From Paludibacteraceae bacterium (GTDB lineage Bacteria > Bacteroidota > Bacteroidia > Bacteroidales > Paludibacteraceae): a stretch of DNA of 64,000 nt. Location of the stretch: positions 112,909 through 176,908 of the forward strand of contig JAFVTU010000017.1 in NCBI GenBank assembly GCA_017503075.1, in the 5' to 3' direction. Each line of letters starts with the position of its first letter. Position 1 is the first letter of the stretch. The notes under the pieces are model-generated. The model did not search any database, had not been told where the DNA came from, and worked only from the letters and a program-made list of their open reading frames with translations. This document shows positions 34,373-43,144 of the stretch, piece by piece. The position numbers were made by a program, and so were the translations under genes.

Positions 34373-35041
34373 ATGGCAAAACCAAAAGCAAAATTTTATG
34401 TAGTTTGGCAAGGGCGCGAGGCGGGAATCTACGACTCGTGGGCTGCCTGCGAAACCCAAGTGAAGGGCGTCGCTGCCAAATACAAAGGTTTTGCTACGCT
34501 TGCCGAAGCTCAGCAAGCCTTCGCTGCCAATCCTGAAGATTATATTTCTCGAAATGCTACAGCGAAGCGATCTACAGTGAGCAGTGCGAGCGATCTACAG
34601 GCACTCTGTGCCGATCTACAGCGAAGCGATCTATCTCCTAAATTTCCTTCCCTCGCAGTCGATGCTGCATGCTCTGGCAATCCAGGACTGATGGAGTTTC
34701 GTGGTGTGATAGCTGACACGGGCACGCAGGTCTTTCATCGTGGCCCGTATGTGGGGGGAACGAATAATATCGGTGAGTTTCTTGCCATAGTATTGGGGCT
34801 GGCGTATCTCAAAAAAGAGAAACTTGATTGGTCGCTCTACTCTGATAGCAAAACTGCCATCGCATGGGTACGTCAAAAGCAGTGCAAAACCAAGATTGAG
34901 TGGAATGCAAAAAATCAAGACTTGCTGCTTGCAGTCCGCGCGGCGGAGAAATGGCTACATGAAAACACTTGGACGACACCTATCTACAAATGGGATACTG
35001 AACATTGGGGTGAGATCCCTGCCGATTTTGGGCGAAAATAG
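34373..35041 (+). CDS. rnhA: Ribonuclease H1 with N-terminal hybrid-binding domain
   Basis: 222 residues. The N-terminal HBD / viroplasmin-like domain (about 5-50, FYVVWQGREAGIYDSWAACETQVKG) binds RNA-DNA hybrids. The catalytic domain (about 95-222) starts LAVDAACSGNPGLMEFRGV with the first Asp, then NNIGEFLAIVLGL with the catalytic Glu, LYSDSKTAIAWV with the second Asp. It removes RNA from RNA:DNA hybrids. The linker (about 61-90, ATAKRSTVSSASDLQALCADLQ) is encoded by tandem DNA repeats at 34557-34635. Possibly cotranscribed with tRNA-Arg(CCU). Confidence 0.92.
   Translation: MAKPKAKFYVVWQGREAGIYDSWAACETQVKGVAAKYKGFATLAEAQQAFAANPEDYISRNATAKRSTVSSASDLQALCADLQRSDLSPKFPSLAVDAACSGNPGLMEFRGVIADTGTQVFHRGPYVGGTNNIGEFLAIVLGLAYLKKEKLDWSLYSDSKTAIAWVRQKQCKTKIEWNAKNQDLLLAVRAAEKWLHENTWTTPIYKWDTEHWGEIPADFGRK
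34557..34635 (+). repeat. Tandem hairpin repeat inside rnhA
   Basis: Four units of CTACAG + short GC element + GAT. CTACAGCGAAGCGATCT occurs exactly twice (34557-34573 and 34616-34632); between them are units with GTGAGCAGTGCGAGC and the hairpin GCAC-TCT-GTGC. Related to the AGCGAAGCGGTC element at 60667-60684. In frame, coding the inter-domain linker. Confidence 0.8.
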
Positions 35042-35089
35042 TACTAAAACATACTTTTTGTAAAACAAAAATAGCAAATACACAAAAAA

Positions 35090-35121
35090 TTTGTATGTTT
35101 CAGAAATTTTCTGTAATTTTG
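35090..35121 (+). promoter_or_regulatory. gapA promoter
   Basis: TTTG (35090-35093), 20-nt spacer, TAATTTTG (35114-35121). Confidence 0.8.
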
Positions 35122-35150
35122 CACCGATTTTGAGAAATAGGGTTAAAAAG

Positions 35151-35182
35151 TAAACCTTTAAAACTTTTAAAACCCTTAAAAC
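35151..35182 (+). repeat. Dispersed repeat, copy 2, in the gapA leader
   Basis: 32/32 identical to 20730-20761; continues with CTGTTGAAA and CTTTGAAAC. It lies in the untranslated leader of gapA. Confidence 0.9.
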
Positions 35183-35221
35183 TGTTGAAACTTTGAAACA
35201 AAATTAATATTAATTTTTTAA

Positions 35222-36244
<1,023 letters not shown>

Positions 36245-36266
36245 TATTCTTATTAAGATATACAGC

Positions 36267-36288
36267 GAGGCACTCAATTGAGTGCCTC
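36267..36288. terminator. Terminator after gapA
   Basis: A perfect 22-bp palindrome GAGGCACTCAA/TTGAGTGCCTC followed by eight T. Confidence 0.9.
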
Positions 36289-36340
36289 ATTTTTTTTATT
36301 AACAATATACACTTGAAACCTTACTTTTTTATCAAAAATG

Positions 36341-36372
36341 TTTGGTCATTCAAAAAAAATATACTACCTTTG
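36341..36372 (+). promoter_or_regulatory. Promoter of acyltransferase operon
   Basis: TTTG (36341-36344), 20-nt spacer, TACCTTTG (36365-36372). Confidence 0.8.
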
Positions 36373-36400
36373 CAGCACTGAATCAAAAATCTGAGAAGAC

Positions 36401-37420
36401 ATGAAGCAGATACATGATGAGAATCGTGGTTATCGCATTCTCCTCCCTTTGGTGAACTGGATGTTCCGACATTCATACCGACACATTAAATACGTAGGAG
36501 AGGAGAATATCCCCACCGATGGAGCGGTTATCTTTGCTCCCAATCACACCAACGCGCTGCAAGATGCGCTGGCGGTACTTTCTATTAATTCCGAGAGAAA
36601 AGTATTTGTCGCTCGCGCCGACATCTTCCGTAAACCATTGTTTGCCAAGATATTAGGTTGGCTCAAGATTATGCCTATCCGCCGTATGCGTGATGGCGCA
36701 AGCGAGGTGCTGCAAAACGACGTGACGGTCGAACGCGCTATTGATACCCTTCATGAAGGTGTGCCATTCTGTATTCTCCCAGAGGGTACGCACCGCACCA
36801 AGCACTCGCTTCTGCCATTAGGCAAAGGAATCTTCCGTATTACTTTGCGTGCCAACGAGAAGTTTGGACACGAGAAGCCAATCTATATCGTGCCTATCGG
36901 ACTGGAGTATAGCGACTGGTTCCACCTATGGGACACGCTCGTTATCAATATCGGCAAACCTATCAATATGACGCAGTTCATTGCGGAGCATGCTGATTTA
37001 GAACGTCCTAAACTCATCCTGGCCATGCGCGAGGAACTCACCAATCGTATGCGTGAACAAATCCTATGGGTACCCGATGATGAGAACTACGAGAAGAACT
37101 GGGCAGAGCTTAGCAAGAACCGCCCTGCACACAAGAACTGGTTCCCCAAACACCGCATGCCTAAGTGGCTGTTGCTCTTAATGTTAATTATCATGTCGCC
37201 TCTCGCATTGGTGGCTGGCGTTATCACATTGCCCCTTTGGTTAGCTTGGCTCATTATCCGTTGGGCAATCAAAGACCCCGCTTTCCACAACTCCGTGCAG
37301 TTCGTTTGGCAACTGATTATCATCCCACTAACGGGCTTTATCACGATGCCTTTCTGGATGTTTTTGCAAGAGTATATGTATCTTGCGCGTAAATTGAATA
37401 AACCTGAAGAAACAAAATAA
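36401..37420 (+). CDS. Lysophospholipid / glycerol-phosphate acyltransferase (PlsC-like)
   Basis: 339 residues. The acyltransferase motif I is PNHTNALQDAL (H about 49, spacing HX5D as in the GPAT-like subfamily), motif III ILPEGTHRTKHSL, motif IV YIVPIGLEYS. Two membrane segments lie at the C-terminus (about 262-288 and 300-325). It probably acylates lysophosphatidic acid or a related lipid at the inner membrane. It heads an operon; the DUF819 gene starts 2 nt after its stop. Confidence 0.87.
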   Translation: MKQIHDENRGYRILLPLVNWMFRHSYRHIKYVGEENIPTDGAVIFAPNHTNALQDALAVLSINSERKVFVARADIFRKPLFAKILGWLKIMPIRRMRDGASEVLQNDVTVERAIDTLHEGVPFCILPEGTHRTKHSLLPLGKGIFRITLRANEKFGHEKPIYIVPIGLEYSDWFHLWDTLVINIGKPINMTQFIAEHADLERPKLILAMREELTNRMREQILWVPDDENYEKNWAELSKNRPAHKNWFPKHRMPKWLLLLMLIIMSPLALVAGVITLPLWLAWLIIRWAIKDPAFHNSVQFVWQLIIIPLTGFITMPFWMFLQEYMYLARKLNKPEETK

Positions 37421-37422
37421 TC

Positions 37423-38598
37423 ATGACAAAAGTTTACATTATTTTAGCATGTTATGTGCTTGTACCTCTATTGATTATAGAGGGCTTTAAGCGTTGGAAA
37501 TGGGTACAGACCTTGGGTACTGTAGTACTTGCATATGCCGTGGGCATTATCGCTTCGCTCTGTGGTGTATTCCATTTTCAAGATCCTGAAGTAGCAGTGT
37601 CCTTCAGCAAAATGCAATCTATGATGATGAATGTGGCAGTGCCTCTGGCTATTCCATTGATGCTATTCAACTGCGACTTTAAGTTGTGGACCAAAGCCCT
37701 GCCTAAAACTGCTTGGGCACTCGTAGGTGGTATTCTTGCGGTGCTCGTGTCCGTAGTGTCGGGCTATTTCATTTTCCGCAACCATATTCCCGAGCCAGCC
37801 AAAGTGTCGGGTATGATGACAGGTATCTATACGGGTGGTACAATGAACTTCAACGCACTTGGTGCATCGCTCGGCGTGGACAAATCCGTAATGGCTATTG
37901 TGCTTGCTTTTGAGATGGTAATCACCACACCTTATATATTCTTCCTACTCGGCGGTGGCTACAAGATCTTCCGCAAACTTCTGCCTTTCAAGGATATAAC
38001 CCACAAGGGTCGTACCGATGAAGAGAACGTAGAGACTGCTGATGTGGAGAACTATCAAGGCATGTTGGAGAAGAAAAACTTCTGGGGCATGCTCAAAGGT
38101 TTGGGCTTGAGTGTTGTCTTCCTGGCTATTGGTGCAGGTCTGGCATTGCTCATCACGGGCACACTCAACGAGCTGGTCGTTATCCTGACTATCACCACCT
38201 TAGCGATTATCGCTTCTTTCTTCAAGAAAGTGCGCGAATTGCCTAAGACCTTCGAACTGGGAATGTTCTTCATTTTGGTTTTCAGCGTGATAGTAGCGTC
38301 GATGTTCGACATCAATAGTGTAAATGGTGGTTCGCTCTATATCGGTGGCTTCGTACTGTGGATTATGTTCATGTCTATGGCACTGCACTTGATTTTCTGC
38401 CGAATTGCTAAAGTCAGTGGCGACCTCTTCTGCGTGAGCCAAGTAGGATTGCTCTGTTCACCTCCATTCGTACCACCTATCGTAGGCGCAATGAAGAATA
38501 AGAAAGTCCTCATTTCGGGTATTGTAGTCGGACTGGTCGGCTATGCTGCTGGTACCTATCTCGGTGCTCTCTTAGCATGGATATTGGGCGGAATTTAG
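37423..38598 (+). CDS. DUF819-family membrane protein (putative permease)
   Basis: 391 residues with about ten membrane segments. SKMQSMMMNVAVPLAIPLMLFNCD, GMMTGIYTGGTMNFNALGASLGVD, and the last LCSPPFVPPIVGAMKNKKVLISG are DUF819 hallmarks. One cytoplasmic loop (about 190-215) is charged. Substrate unknown; the GG-rich half-repeats resemble transporters with two inverted halves. It is translationally close to the acyltransferase. Confidence 0.85.
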   Translation: MTKVYIILACYVLVPLLIIEGFKRWKWVQTLGTVVLAYAVGIIASLCGVFHFQDPEVAVSFSKMQSMMMNVAVPLAIPLMLFNCDFKLWTKALPKTAWALVGGILAVLVSVVSGYFIFRNHIPEPAKVSGMMTGIYTGGTMNFNALGASLGVDKSVMAIVLAFEMVITTPYIFFLLGGGYKIFRKLLPFKDITHKGRTDEENVETADVENYQGMLEKKNFWGMLKGLGLSVVFLAIGAGLALLITGTLNELVVILTITTLAIIASFFKKVRELPKTFELGMFFILVFSVIVASMFDINSVNGGSLYIGGFVLWIMFMSMALHLIFCRIAKVSGDLFCVSQVGLLCSPPFVPPIVGAMKNKKVLISGIVVGLVGYAAGTYLGALLAWILGGI

Positions 38599-38623
38599 AA
38601 TTATGAATTTTGAATTTAGAATT

Positions 38624-40102
38624 ATGAAAAAGTATATTTTGCTAATACTAACGGTTGTACTAACTTTACCTATTCAAGCAGCCAAGAAGGAGAAAGTCCA
38701 ACAAGTGGACTCGCTCGGTCGCAAGATTAAGACGGGTTGGAACTTCGGCGTATTGCCATCTGTGGCTTTTGATGCTGACTTGGGTTTCCAAGGTGGTGCT
38801 CTGACCAATATCTACTACTATGGCGATGGCTCGCAATATCCTGAGTATATCCACTCGCTCTATGCGGAGGCGGCTTATACCACCAAGAACTATGGTATCT
38901 TCCGCGTGAACTATGATAGCAAGTACTTGATTCCCAAGCACCGTCTGACCCTTGATGCTACTTATCAACCAGACGCCATGTGCGATTTCTATGGCTTTAA
39001 TGGCTATCAGTCGGTTTATAATCAGGATTTCCACAAGTGGAAGAAAGATCCTGCTAAGATGGGGGTGCTGGAGGACTACCAATCGCGCGCGTTCTATAAA
39101 TATAAACGCGACCTTTTCCGCTTTGCTGCCGACATTGAAGGTACTATTTGGAAAGACATCAAGTGGAATGCAGGTCTTGGCGTACTTGGCTATATGATTG
39201 ATGAGTGCGACATCGACATGCTCAATGGCAAGAAGAATGTGTATGACCCTGCAGTAGATCGCTATGCCCAAAAAGCGATGGATAAAAACGTGGAGGGCAT
39301 GTACGAGAAATATGTTAAGTGGGGTATCATTGATAAGAACGAGGCACTTGGTGGTTGGCACCCATACTTGCGTTTGGGCTTGACTTACGACAGCCGTGAC
39401 CAACGCACCTGCCCAACCAAAGGTATCTATGCCGATGCGTTCTTCACCTATACGGCTGCTTTCAATGCTAAGTACGGTCAGCAAGCTGCTGAGGGTTACA
39501 ATCACTTGCAGTTCAACTTCAACTTCCGCCACTATGTGCCTATCTATCGCGACCGCGTGACTTTCGCATATCGCATTGGTACACAGAACAATATCGCAGG
39601 TAAGTCGCCATTCTATATGAACACCTACCTCAATACATTGTTTATCCAACGTGTGATGTACGAAGGACTGGGTGGTGCTAACTCATTGCGCGGTATCATG
39701 CGTAACCGCATCCTCGCCAATGGCTTTGCATATGCCAATGTAGAGCTCCGTTGCAAGGTGGTTACATTCGACATCGGTCGCCAGCACTTCTATATTGGTC
39801 TAGCTCCATTCTTCGATTTAGGTATCATCACTCAGCCATATGAGTTGGATGAAACTAAAATCAAAGATGCTTATGCAGCTGATACCGATGCCCTCAAACT
39901 GCCATTGGATAACTATTTCGCAATGAAGGATGGCAAGTTAGATCAATCAAAGGTCTATATGCCTCACATGGCAGCAGGTTTGGGTTTGAAGGCAGCTATG
40001 AACGAGAACTTTGTTCTTTCTGTGGACTGGGCGATGGCGTTCGACAAACAAGACAATGCTAAGTGGGCTAACTTCTACATCAAGATGGGATATTTGTTTT
40101 AG
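38624..40102 (+). CDS. Outer-membrane protein, bacterial surface antigen (Omp85/BamA C-terminal) family
   Basis: 492 residues from ATG at 38624 (MKKYILLILTVVLTLPIQAAKK, signal peptide). Seven more codons upstream (MNFEFRI) are encoded by the AT-rich word TGAATTTTGAATT, which also occurs in the mraZ leader, so I do not count them as protein. No POTRA repeats are evident; the barrel has LGLTYDSRDQRTCPTKGIYADAFFTYT, typical of D15/Omp85 barrels, and LGGANSLRGIMRNRI. It ends in an aromatic residue (MGYLF). Possibly an Omp85-type lipid or protein exporter linked to the acyltransferase operon. Confidence 0.8.
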   Translation: MKKYILLILTVVLTLPIQAAKKEKVQQVDSLGRKIKTGWNFGVLPSVAFDADLGFQGGALTNIYYYGDGSQYPEYIHSLYAEAAYTTKNYGIFRVNYDSKYLIPKHRLTLDATYQPDAMCDFYGFNGYQSVYNQDFHKWKKDPAKMGVLEDYQSRAFYKYKRDLFRFAADIEGTIWKDIKWNAGLGVLGYMIDECDIDMLNGKKNVYDPAVDRYAQKAMDKNVEGMYEKYVKWGIIDKNEALGGWHPYLRLGLTYDSRDQRTCPTKGIYADAFFTYTAAFNAKYGQQAAEGYNHLQFNFNFRHYVPIYRDRVTFAYRIGTQNNIAGKSPFYMNTYLNTLFIQRVMYEGLGGANSLRGIMRNRILANGFAYANVELRCKVVTFDIGRQHFYIGLAPFFDLGIITQPYELDETKIKDAYAADTDALKLPLDNYFAMKDGKLDQSKVYMPHMAAGLGLKAAMNENFVLSVDWAMAFDKQDNAKWANFYIKMGYLF

Positions 40103-40130
40103 TTTAGTGTTTAGAGTTTAGTGTTTAGAG
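40102..40130 (+). repeat. Heptad repeat supplying a start codon
   Basis: 29/29 identical to 18532-18560. The GTG at 40121 inside the third heptad is the apparent start codon of the next gene. Confidence 0.9.
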
Positions 40131-40759
40131 TAAAGCTTCTTGTCATATTAAGCTTTTTCGCTACTATCGCATGTGCGAAAAATGACACCATTACCATCTT
40201 CCAGGGATGTAGTGGTGGTATGATGGTGCATGCGGGCTATCTGTTTGGACAACCCGCTGGCGCTATACTGCCAACAGGCGAACAAATTAGTATGCAAGGC
40301 TTGACGTACGGTTTGGGTGGTTCGATGCGTGTCAATCTAATGAAGCACTTGCGAATTGGTTGTGAGGGCTTTAGTTCCAATGTGAAGAGTGGCGTGAGTG
40401 ATCAACACGATTTTCTGCAAAAAGGTAGTTATATCCGTACTGGTTGGGGCGGCGTGATTGCCGATGCATGCTGGCGTATGGAGAAGGTGTGGCCATTTAT
40501 TGGTGGCTCAGTAGGTGGTGGTGCTATGCGCACGTTGTCTATCGTGGAGGGGAGTCAAGATGATTGGCGACCTGAAGAGATGGCGGTCTTGCATAAGCAG
40601 GGATTTGGGTATGTGAATCCGTATGTGGGTATGGATTATTGTATCACTAGGCGCATACATGCCACCTTCCGTTTGGATTGGATGTTGGCATTTGCTAACA
40701 AACAATTAGTCTATCCTACAGGTCCTCGATTATATATTGGCATCATGTTTTGCCATTAA
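40121..40759 (+). CDS. Outer-membrane or periplasmic beta-barrel protein, unknown
   Basis: 212 residues from GTG at 40121. The first codons (GTG TTT AGA) belong to the heptad repeat; no other start with a full signal peptide is available, since the hydrophobic core KLLVILSFFATIACA begins at residue 5. The mature part is Gly- and aromatic-rich with strands SGGMMVHAGYLFGQ, WGGVIADACWRM, FGYVNPYVGMDYCI and the aromatic end YIGIMFCH, fitting an eight-stranded barrel. It follows the Omp85-like gene in the same operon. I do not recognise a family. Confidence 0.7.
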   Translation: MFRVKLLVILSFFATIACAKNDTITIFQGCSGGMMVHAGYLFGQPAGAILPTGEQISMQGLTYGLGGSMRVNLMKHLRIGCEGFSSNVKSGVSDQHDFLQKGSYIRTGWGGVIADACWRMEKVWPFIGGSVGGGAMRTLSIVEGSQDDWRPEEMAVLHKQGFGYVNPYVGMDYCITRRIHATFRLDWMLAFANKQLVYPTGPRLYIGIMFCH

Positions 40760-40793
40760 TTAATAGTATTAACCAAATTAAAATCAAAATGTT

Positions 40794-41372
40794 ATGAAAA
40801 AAGTATTATGGATTTTGATGGCGGCTACGATATGTGTGGCATGTGCCAATAAAGCAGAAAAGACAGATACTGTTTCTGCGGAAGAACCTGTTGTAGAGGA
40901 GGTTGTAGTTGAAGAAACCATTGCTGAAGAGCCTATTATTGAGGAAGCTGCCGAAGAAACTTTGGCTGAAGAGGTGGTTGTAGAAGAGGTTACAGAGGAA
41001 GTTGCTGAAGAAGTGGTAGTTGAGGAGGCAGTGGTAGAAGAGCCAGTGGAAGAACCTGTGTTGAAGTTTGGTTTGGATGTACAACCTGAATATCCAGGCG
41101 GACTAACTGAGGCAATGAAAGTAGTAGCTGCGAATACGAAATACCCTGCAGAGGCAAAAGCCAATGGCTGGGAAGGTAAAGTAATATGCACCTTAATCGT
41201 AGAGAAAGATGGTTCTGTATCGAGTGTGAAAGTCATGAGAAGCAGTGGTTACACCGTGTTGGATGATGAAGCAGTACGTGCGTTCTCTACTTTGAGTAAC
41301 TGGGCTCCAGGTCAAAAGGATGGCAAACCAGTTCGTGCGCAAGTGATGTTGCCTTTGCAATTTAAATTGTAA
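40794..41372 (+). CDS. TonB C-terminal-domain protein with acidic Glu/Val repeat, probable lipoprotein
   Basis: 192 residues. The N-terminus MKKVLWILMAATICVACANK looks like a lipoprotein signal with C17, though the -3 residue is unusual. Residues 30-90 are almost only Glu, Val and Ala (EEPVVEEVVVEE type). The last 95 residues form a TonB_C domain (VQPEYPGGLTEAMKVVAANTKYP, GKVICTLIVEKDGSVSSVKVMRSSG). Classical TonB has a membrane anchor and a Pro-rich linker; here both differ. It could bridge a TonB box or peptidoglycan to an outer-membrane partner. Own terminator downstream. Confidence 0.8.
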   Translation: MKKVLWILMAATICVACANKAEKTDTVSAEEPVVEEVVVEETIAEEPIIEEAAEETLAEEVVVEEVTEEVAEEVVVEEAVVEEPVEEPVLKFGLDVQPEYPGGLTEAMKVVAANTKYPAEAKANGWEGKVICTLIVEKDGSVSSVKVMRSSGYTVLDDEAVRAFSTLSNWAPGQKDGKPVRAQVMLPLQFKL

Positions 41373-41403
41373 TACATTGCAACGTTAATCATATAGTAAA
41401 AAA

Positions 41404-41427
41404 GCCTTCGTAAAGATTTACGGAGGC
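41404..41427 (+). terminator. Terminator after the TonB-CTD gene
   Basis: GCCTTCGTAA-AGAT-TTACGGAGGC, flanked by A6 and T6-7 (stem can extend through them). Confidence 0.9.
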
Positions 41428-41628
41428 TTTTTTATTGGAACATATATACCTATCGACACTTGTTGTCATTAATTGACATCAAAATTGATCTTAATTGTTT
41501 AAAATAAAATCAATGTCTACTCGTGTATAGTTCCCTGTCGATATATGACTAAAGTTCTTATAAGGATGTCCCATTTACCTACTAATTGTTAGTGTAATTT
41601 CATCTTTTTCAAAAAAAGCGTCTATTTT

Positions 41629-41660
41629 CTTGTATATATGCGAAATTTTTACTAATCTTG
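41629..41660 (+). promoter_or_regulatory. Promoter of truncated ruvA, a diverged copy of the ruvA promoter
   Basis: CTTG (41629-41632), 20-nt spacer, TAATCTTG (41653-41660). It aligns with the ruvA promoter at 43088-43119 (CTTG..TAACTTTG), including the following GCGCG. One base of the -7 box departs from TAnnTTTG, so it may be weaker. Confidence 0.65.
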
Positions 41661-41685
41661 CGCGTTTTTGTGTACACTCGTAATT

Positions 41686-41931
41686 ATGATAGAATATATA
41701 AAAGGAAATTTGGCAGATTTGACCCCGACTTATGCTGTAATAGAAGCCGCAGGAGTGGGATATGCCATTAATATCGCATTGCCAAGCTACTCGGCATTGG
41801 TTGGCAAAGAAAATACAGAAACGAAACTATTTGTAACCGAAATTATACGTGAGGATACGCATGATTTGTTCGGATTCTTTACTCGCGGTGAGCGTGGGTG
41901 GTTTCCCAAGAACCCTAAACGAAAAGAGTGA
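41686..41931 (+). CDS. Truncated RuvA: OB-fold domain I only
   Basis: 81 residues. Residues 1-70 equal intact RuvA (43145-43765) except I19L and F62Y, then the frame continues with 11 unrelated residues (GWFPKNPKRKE) and stops. About 31 of the first 70 codons differ between the copies; 29 of these are synonymous. What remains is the RuvA OB domain including the acidic pin (RED at 55-57) but not the HhH domain II or domain III that binds RuvB. It may be a stand-alone DNA/RuvA-binding domain, a recent arrival from a related species, or a decaying pseudogene. The conserved reading frame and a promoter argue against simple decay. Confidence 0.7.
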   Translation: MIEYIKGNLADLTPTYAVIEAAGVGYAINIALPSYSALVGKENTETKLFVTEIIREDTHDLFGFFTRGERGWFPKNPKRKE

Positions 41932-41949
41932 TCATCATTTGACCACTCT
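41923..41949. terminator. Hairpin between truncated ruvA and thiL
   Basis: AAGAGTGATCA / TGACCACTCTT with loop TCATT and one A-C mismatch, overlapping the last codons of the truncated ruvA, followed by TCTC. It could serve both convergent genes. Confidence 0.5.
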
Positions 41950-41972
41950 TTCTCTAGTATGTTATACAATTT

Positions 41973-43001
41973 TTATTCCTTAAACGCGTTCCACCCTTGG
42001 GCTTGAAGGGCGAGTTCTTCGCCATTGCGACCGATAAGATTAGTACCCAATTCAGGTTTGGTGATATGACCAATCAAATATACATCCTCTAGTGGGATGA
42101 GTTTCTCGTAATCGTCTAAACTGCAAGTAAATAGCAGTTCGTAGTCTTCCCCGCCATTGAGGGCACAAGTTACAATGTTGAGATTCATTTCTTCTGCCAA
42201 CGCAGCTGCCTGATAATCAATCGGCAGTTTGTCTTCGTAGATAGCACATCCCGCATTGGATTGCGTGCAGATATGCAACAGTTCGCTGCTCAGTCCGTCA
42301 GAGATGTCCATCATAGCAGTAGGTTTGATGCCTGCTTTGTGTAGTTGCTCTATGATATCTCGGCGAGCTTCAGGTTTGAGTTGGCGTTCGAGCAAATACT
42401 CACGTCCTTCAAAAGCAGGAGTGGCTTTGTCGTTAGCTTGCATGACGATGCGCTCACGTTCAAGCAATTGCAAGCCCATATATGCAGTACCTAGATTTCC
42501 TGTAACACAAATTAAGTCGTTGACTTTAGCCCCATTGCGATAAACGATATCCGAGTCATAGGCTGTGCCTAGGCAAGTGATAGAAATAGTGAGTCCAGTC
42601 ATGGAGGCAGAAGTATCGCCGCCTACAAGATCCACATTGTATCGCTCGCATGCGAGGCGTATACCTGCGTACAATTCTTCTAGGTCCTCAACGGAGAATC
42701 GTTTGCTAATTCCCAGAGAAACAGTGATTTGTGTAGGAGTACCATTCATGGCGTAAATGTCGGAGAAATTGACTACAGCCGCCTTGTATCCAAGATGCTT
42801 GAGTGGAGCATATTCAAGATTAAAGTGTATGCCTTCGAGAAGAAGGTCGGTAGTAACAAGTGTTCGTTTGTCACCATAGTGCATCACCGCAGCATCGTCC
42901 CCAATGCCTTTTTGAGTAGAAGGTTGCATAGATTTGATGTCTTTGGTAAGATGTTTGATTAGTCCGAATTCACCGAGTGTAGAGATTTCTGTTTTAGCCA
43001 T
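41973..43001 (-). CDS. thiL: Thiamine-monophosphate kinase
   Basis: 342 residues from MAKTEISTLGEFGLI; the frame is open further upstream but would cross the promoter at 43032-43039. Motifs: GIGDDAAVMHYGDKRTLVTTDLLLEGIHF (metal-binding Asp residues), AVNFSDIYAMNGTP, LVGGDTSAS, CVTGNLGTAYMGL, MMDISDGLSSELLHI and LNGGEDYELLFT. It phosphorylates thiamine monophosphate to the coenzyme TPP. It lies on the opposite strand between the truncated and intact ruvA, without other thiamine genes. I found no TPP riboswitch. Confidence 0.94.
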   Translation of the reverse strand: MAKTEISTLGEFGLIKHLTKDIKSMQPSTQKGIGDDAAVMHYGDKRTLVTTDLLLEGIHFNLEYAPLKHLGYKAAVVNFSDIYAMNGTPTQITVSLGISKRFSVEDLEELYAGIRLACERYNVDLVGGDTSASMTGLTISITCLGTAYDSDIVYRNGAKVNDLICVTGNLGTAYMGLQLLERERIVMQANDKATPAFEGREYLLERQLKPEARRDIIEQLHKAGIKPTAMMDISDGLSSELLHICTQSNAGCAIYEDKLPIDYQAAALAEEMNLNIVTCALNGGEDYELLFTCSLDDYEKLIPLEDVYLIGHITKPELGTNLIGRNGEELALQAQGWNAFKE

Positions 43002-43031
43002 GTTTTTGTATGAATAAATTAATTTAGCGTG

Positions 43032-43063
43032 CAAAGGTAGTGTTTTTTTTGCAAACATGCAAT
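43032..43063 (-). promoter_or_regulatory. thiL promoter
   Basis: Minus strand TACCTTTG (43032-43039); the -33 box at 43060-43063 is ATTG, weaker than usual. Confidence 0.65.
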
Positions 43064-43087
43064 AAAAAGCAAATTTTATGTATTTTT

Positions 43088-43119
43088 CTTGTGTATATGC
43101 CATTTTTTTAGTAACTTTG
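43088..43119 (+). promoter_or_regulatory. ruvA promoter
   Basis: CTTG (43088-43091), 20-nt spacer, TAACTTTG (43112-43119). Confidence 0.8.
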
Positions 43120-43144
43120 CGCGCTTTTTATGTAGTATTACACT

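Larger units (their letters stand above)
41373..41685 (+). promoter_or_regulatory. Region before the truncated ruvA
   Basis: 313 bp. It holds the terminator 41404-41427, an imperfect dyad TGTCA-TTAAT-TGACA at 41464-41478 and the ruvA-like promoter at 41629-41660. I see no gene. Confidence 0.55.

Noticed and set aside
38666-39649. 327-codon frame antisense to the Omp85-like gene
   Set aside because: Mirror of biased codons in the real gene; no family features.
42900-43144. TPP riboswitch near thiL
   Set aside because: The leader is only about 25 nt and lacks the conserved TPP aptamer motifs.
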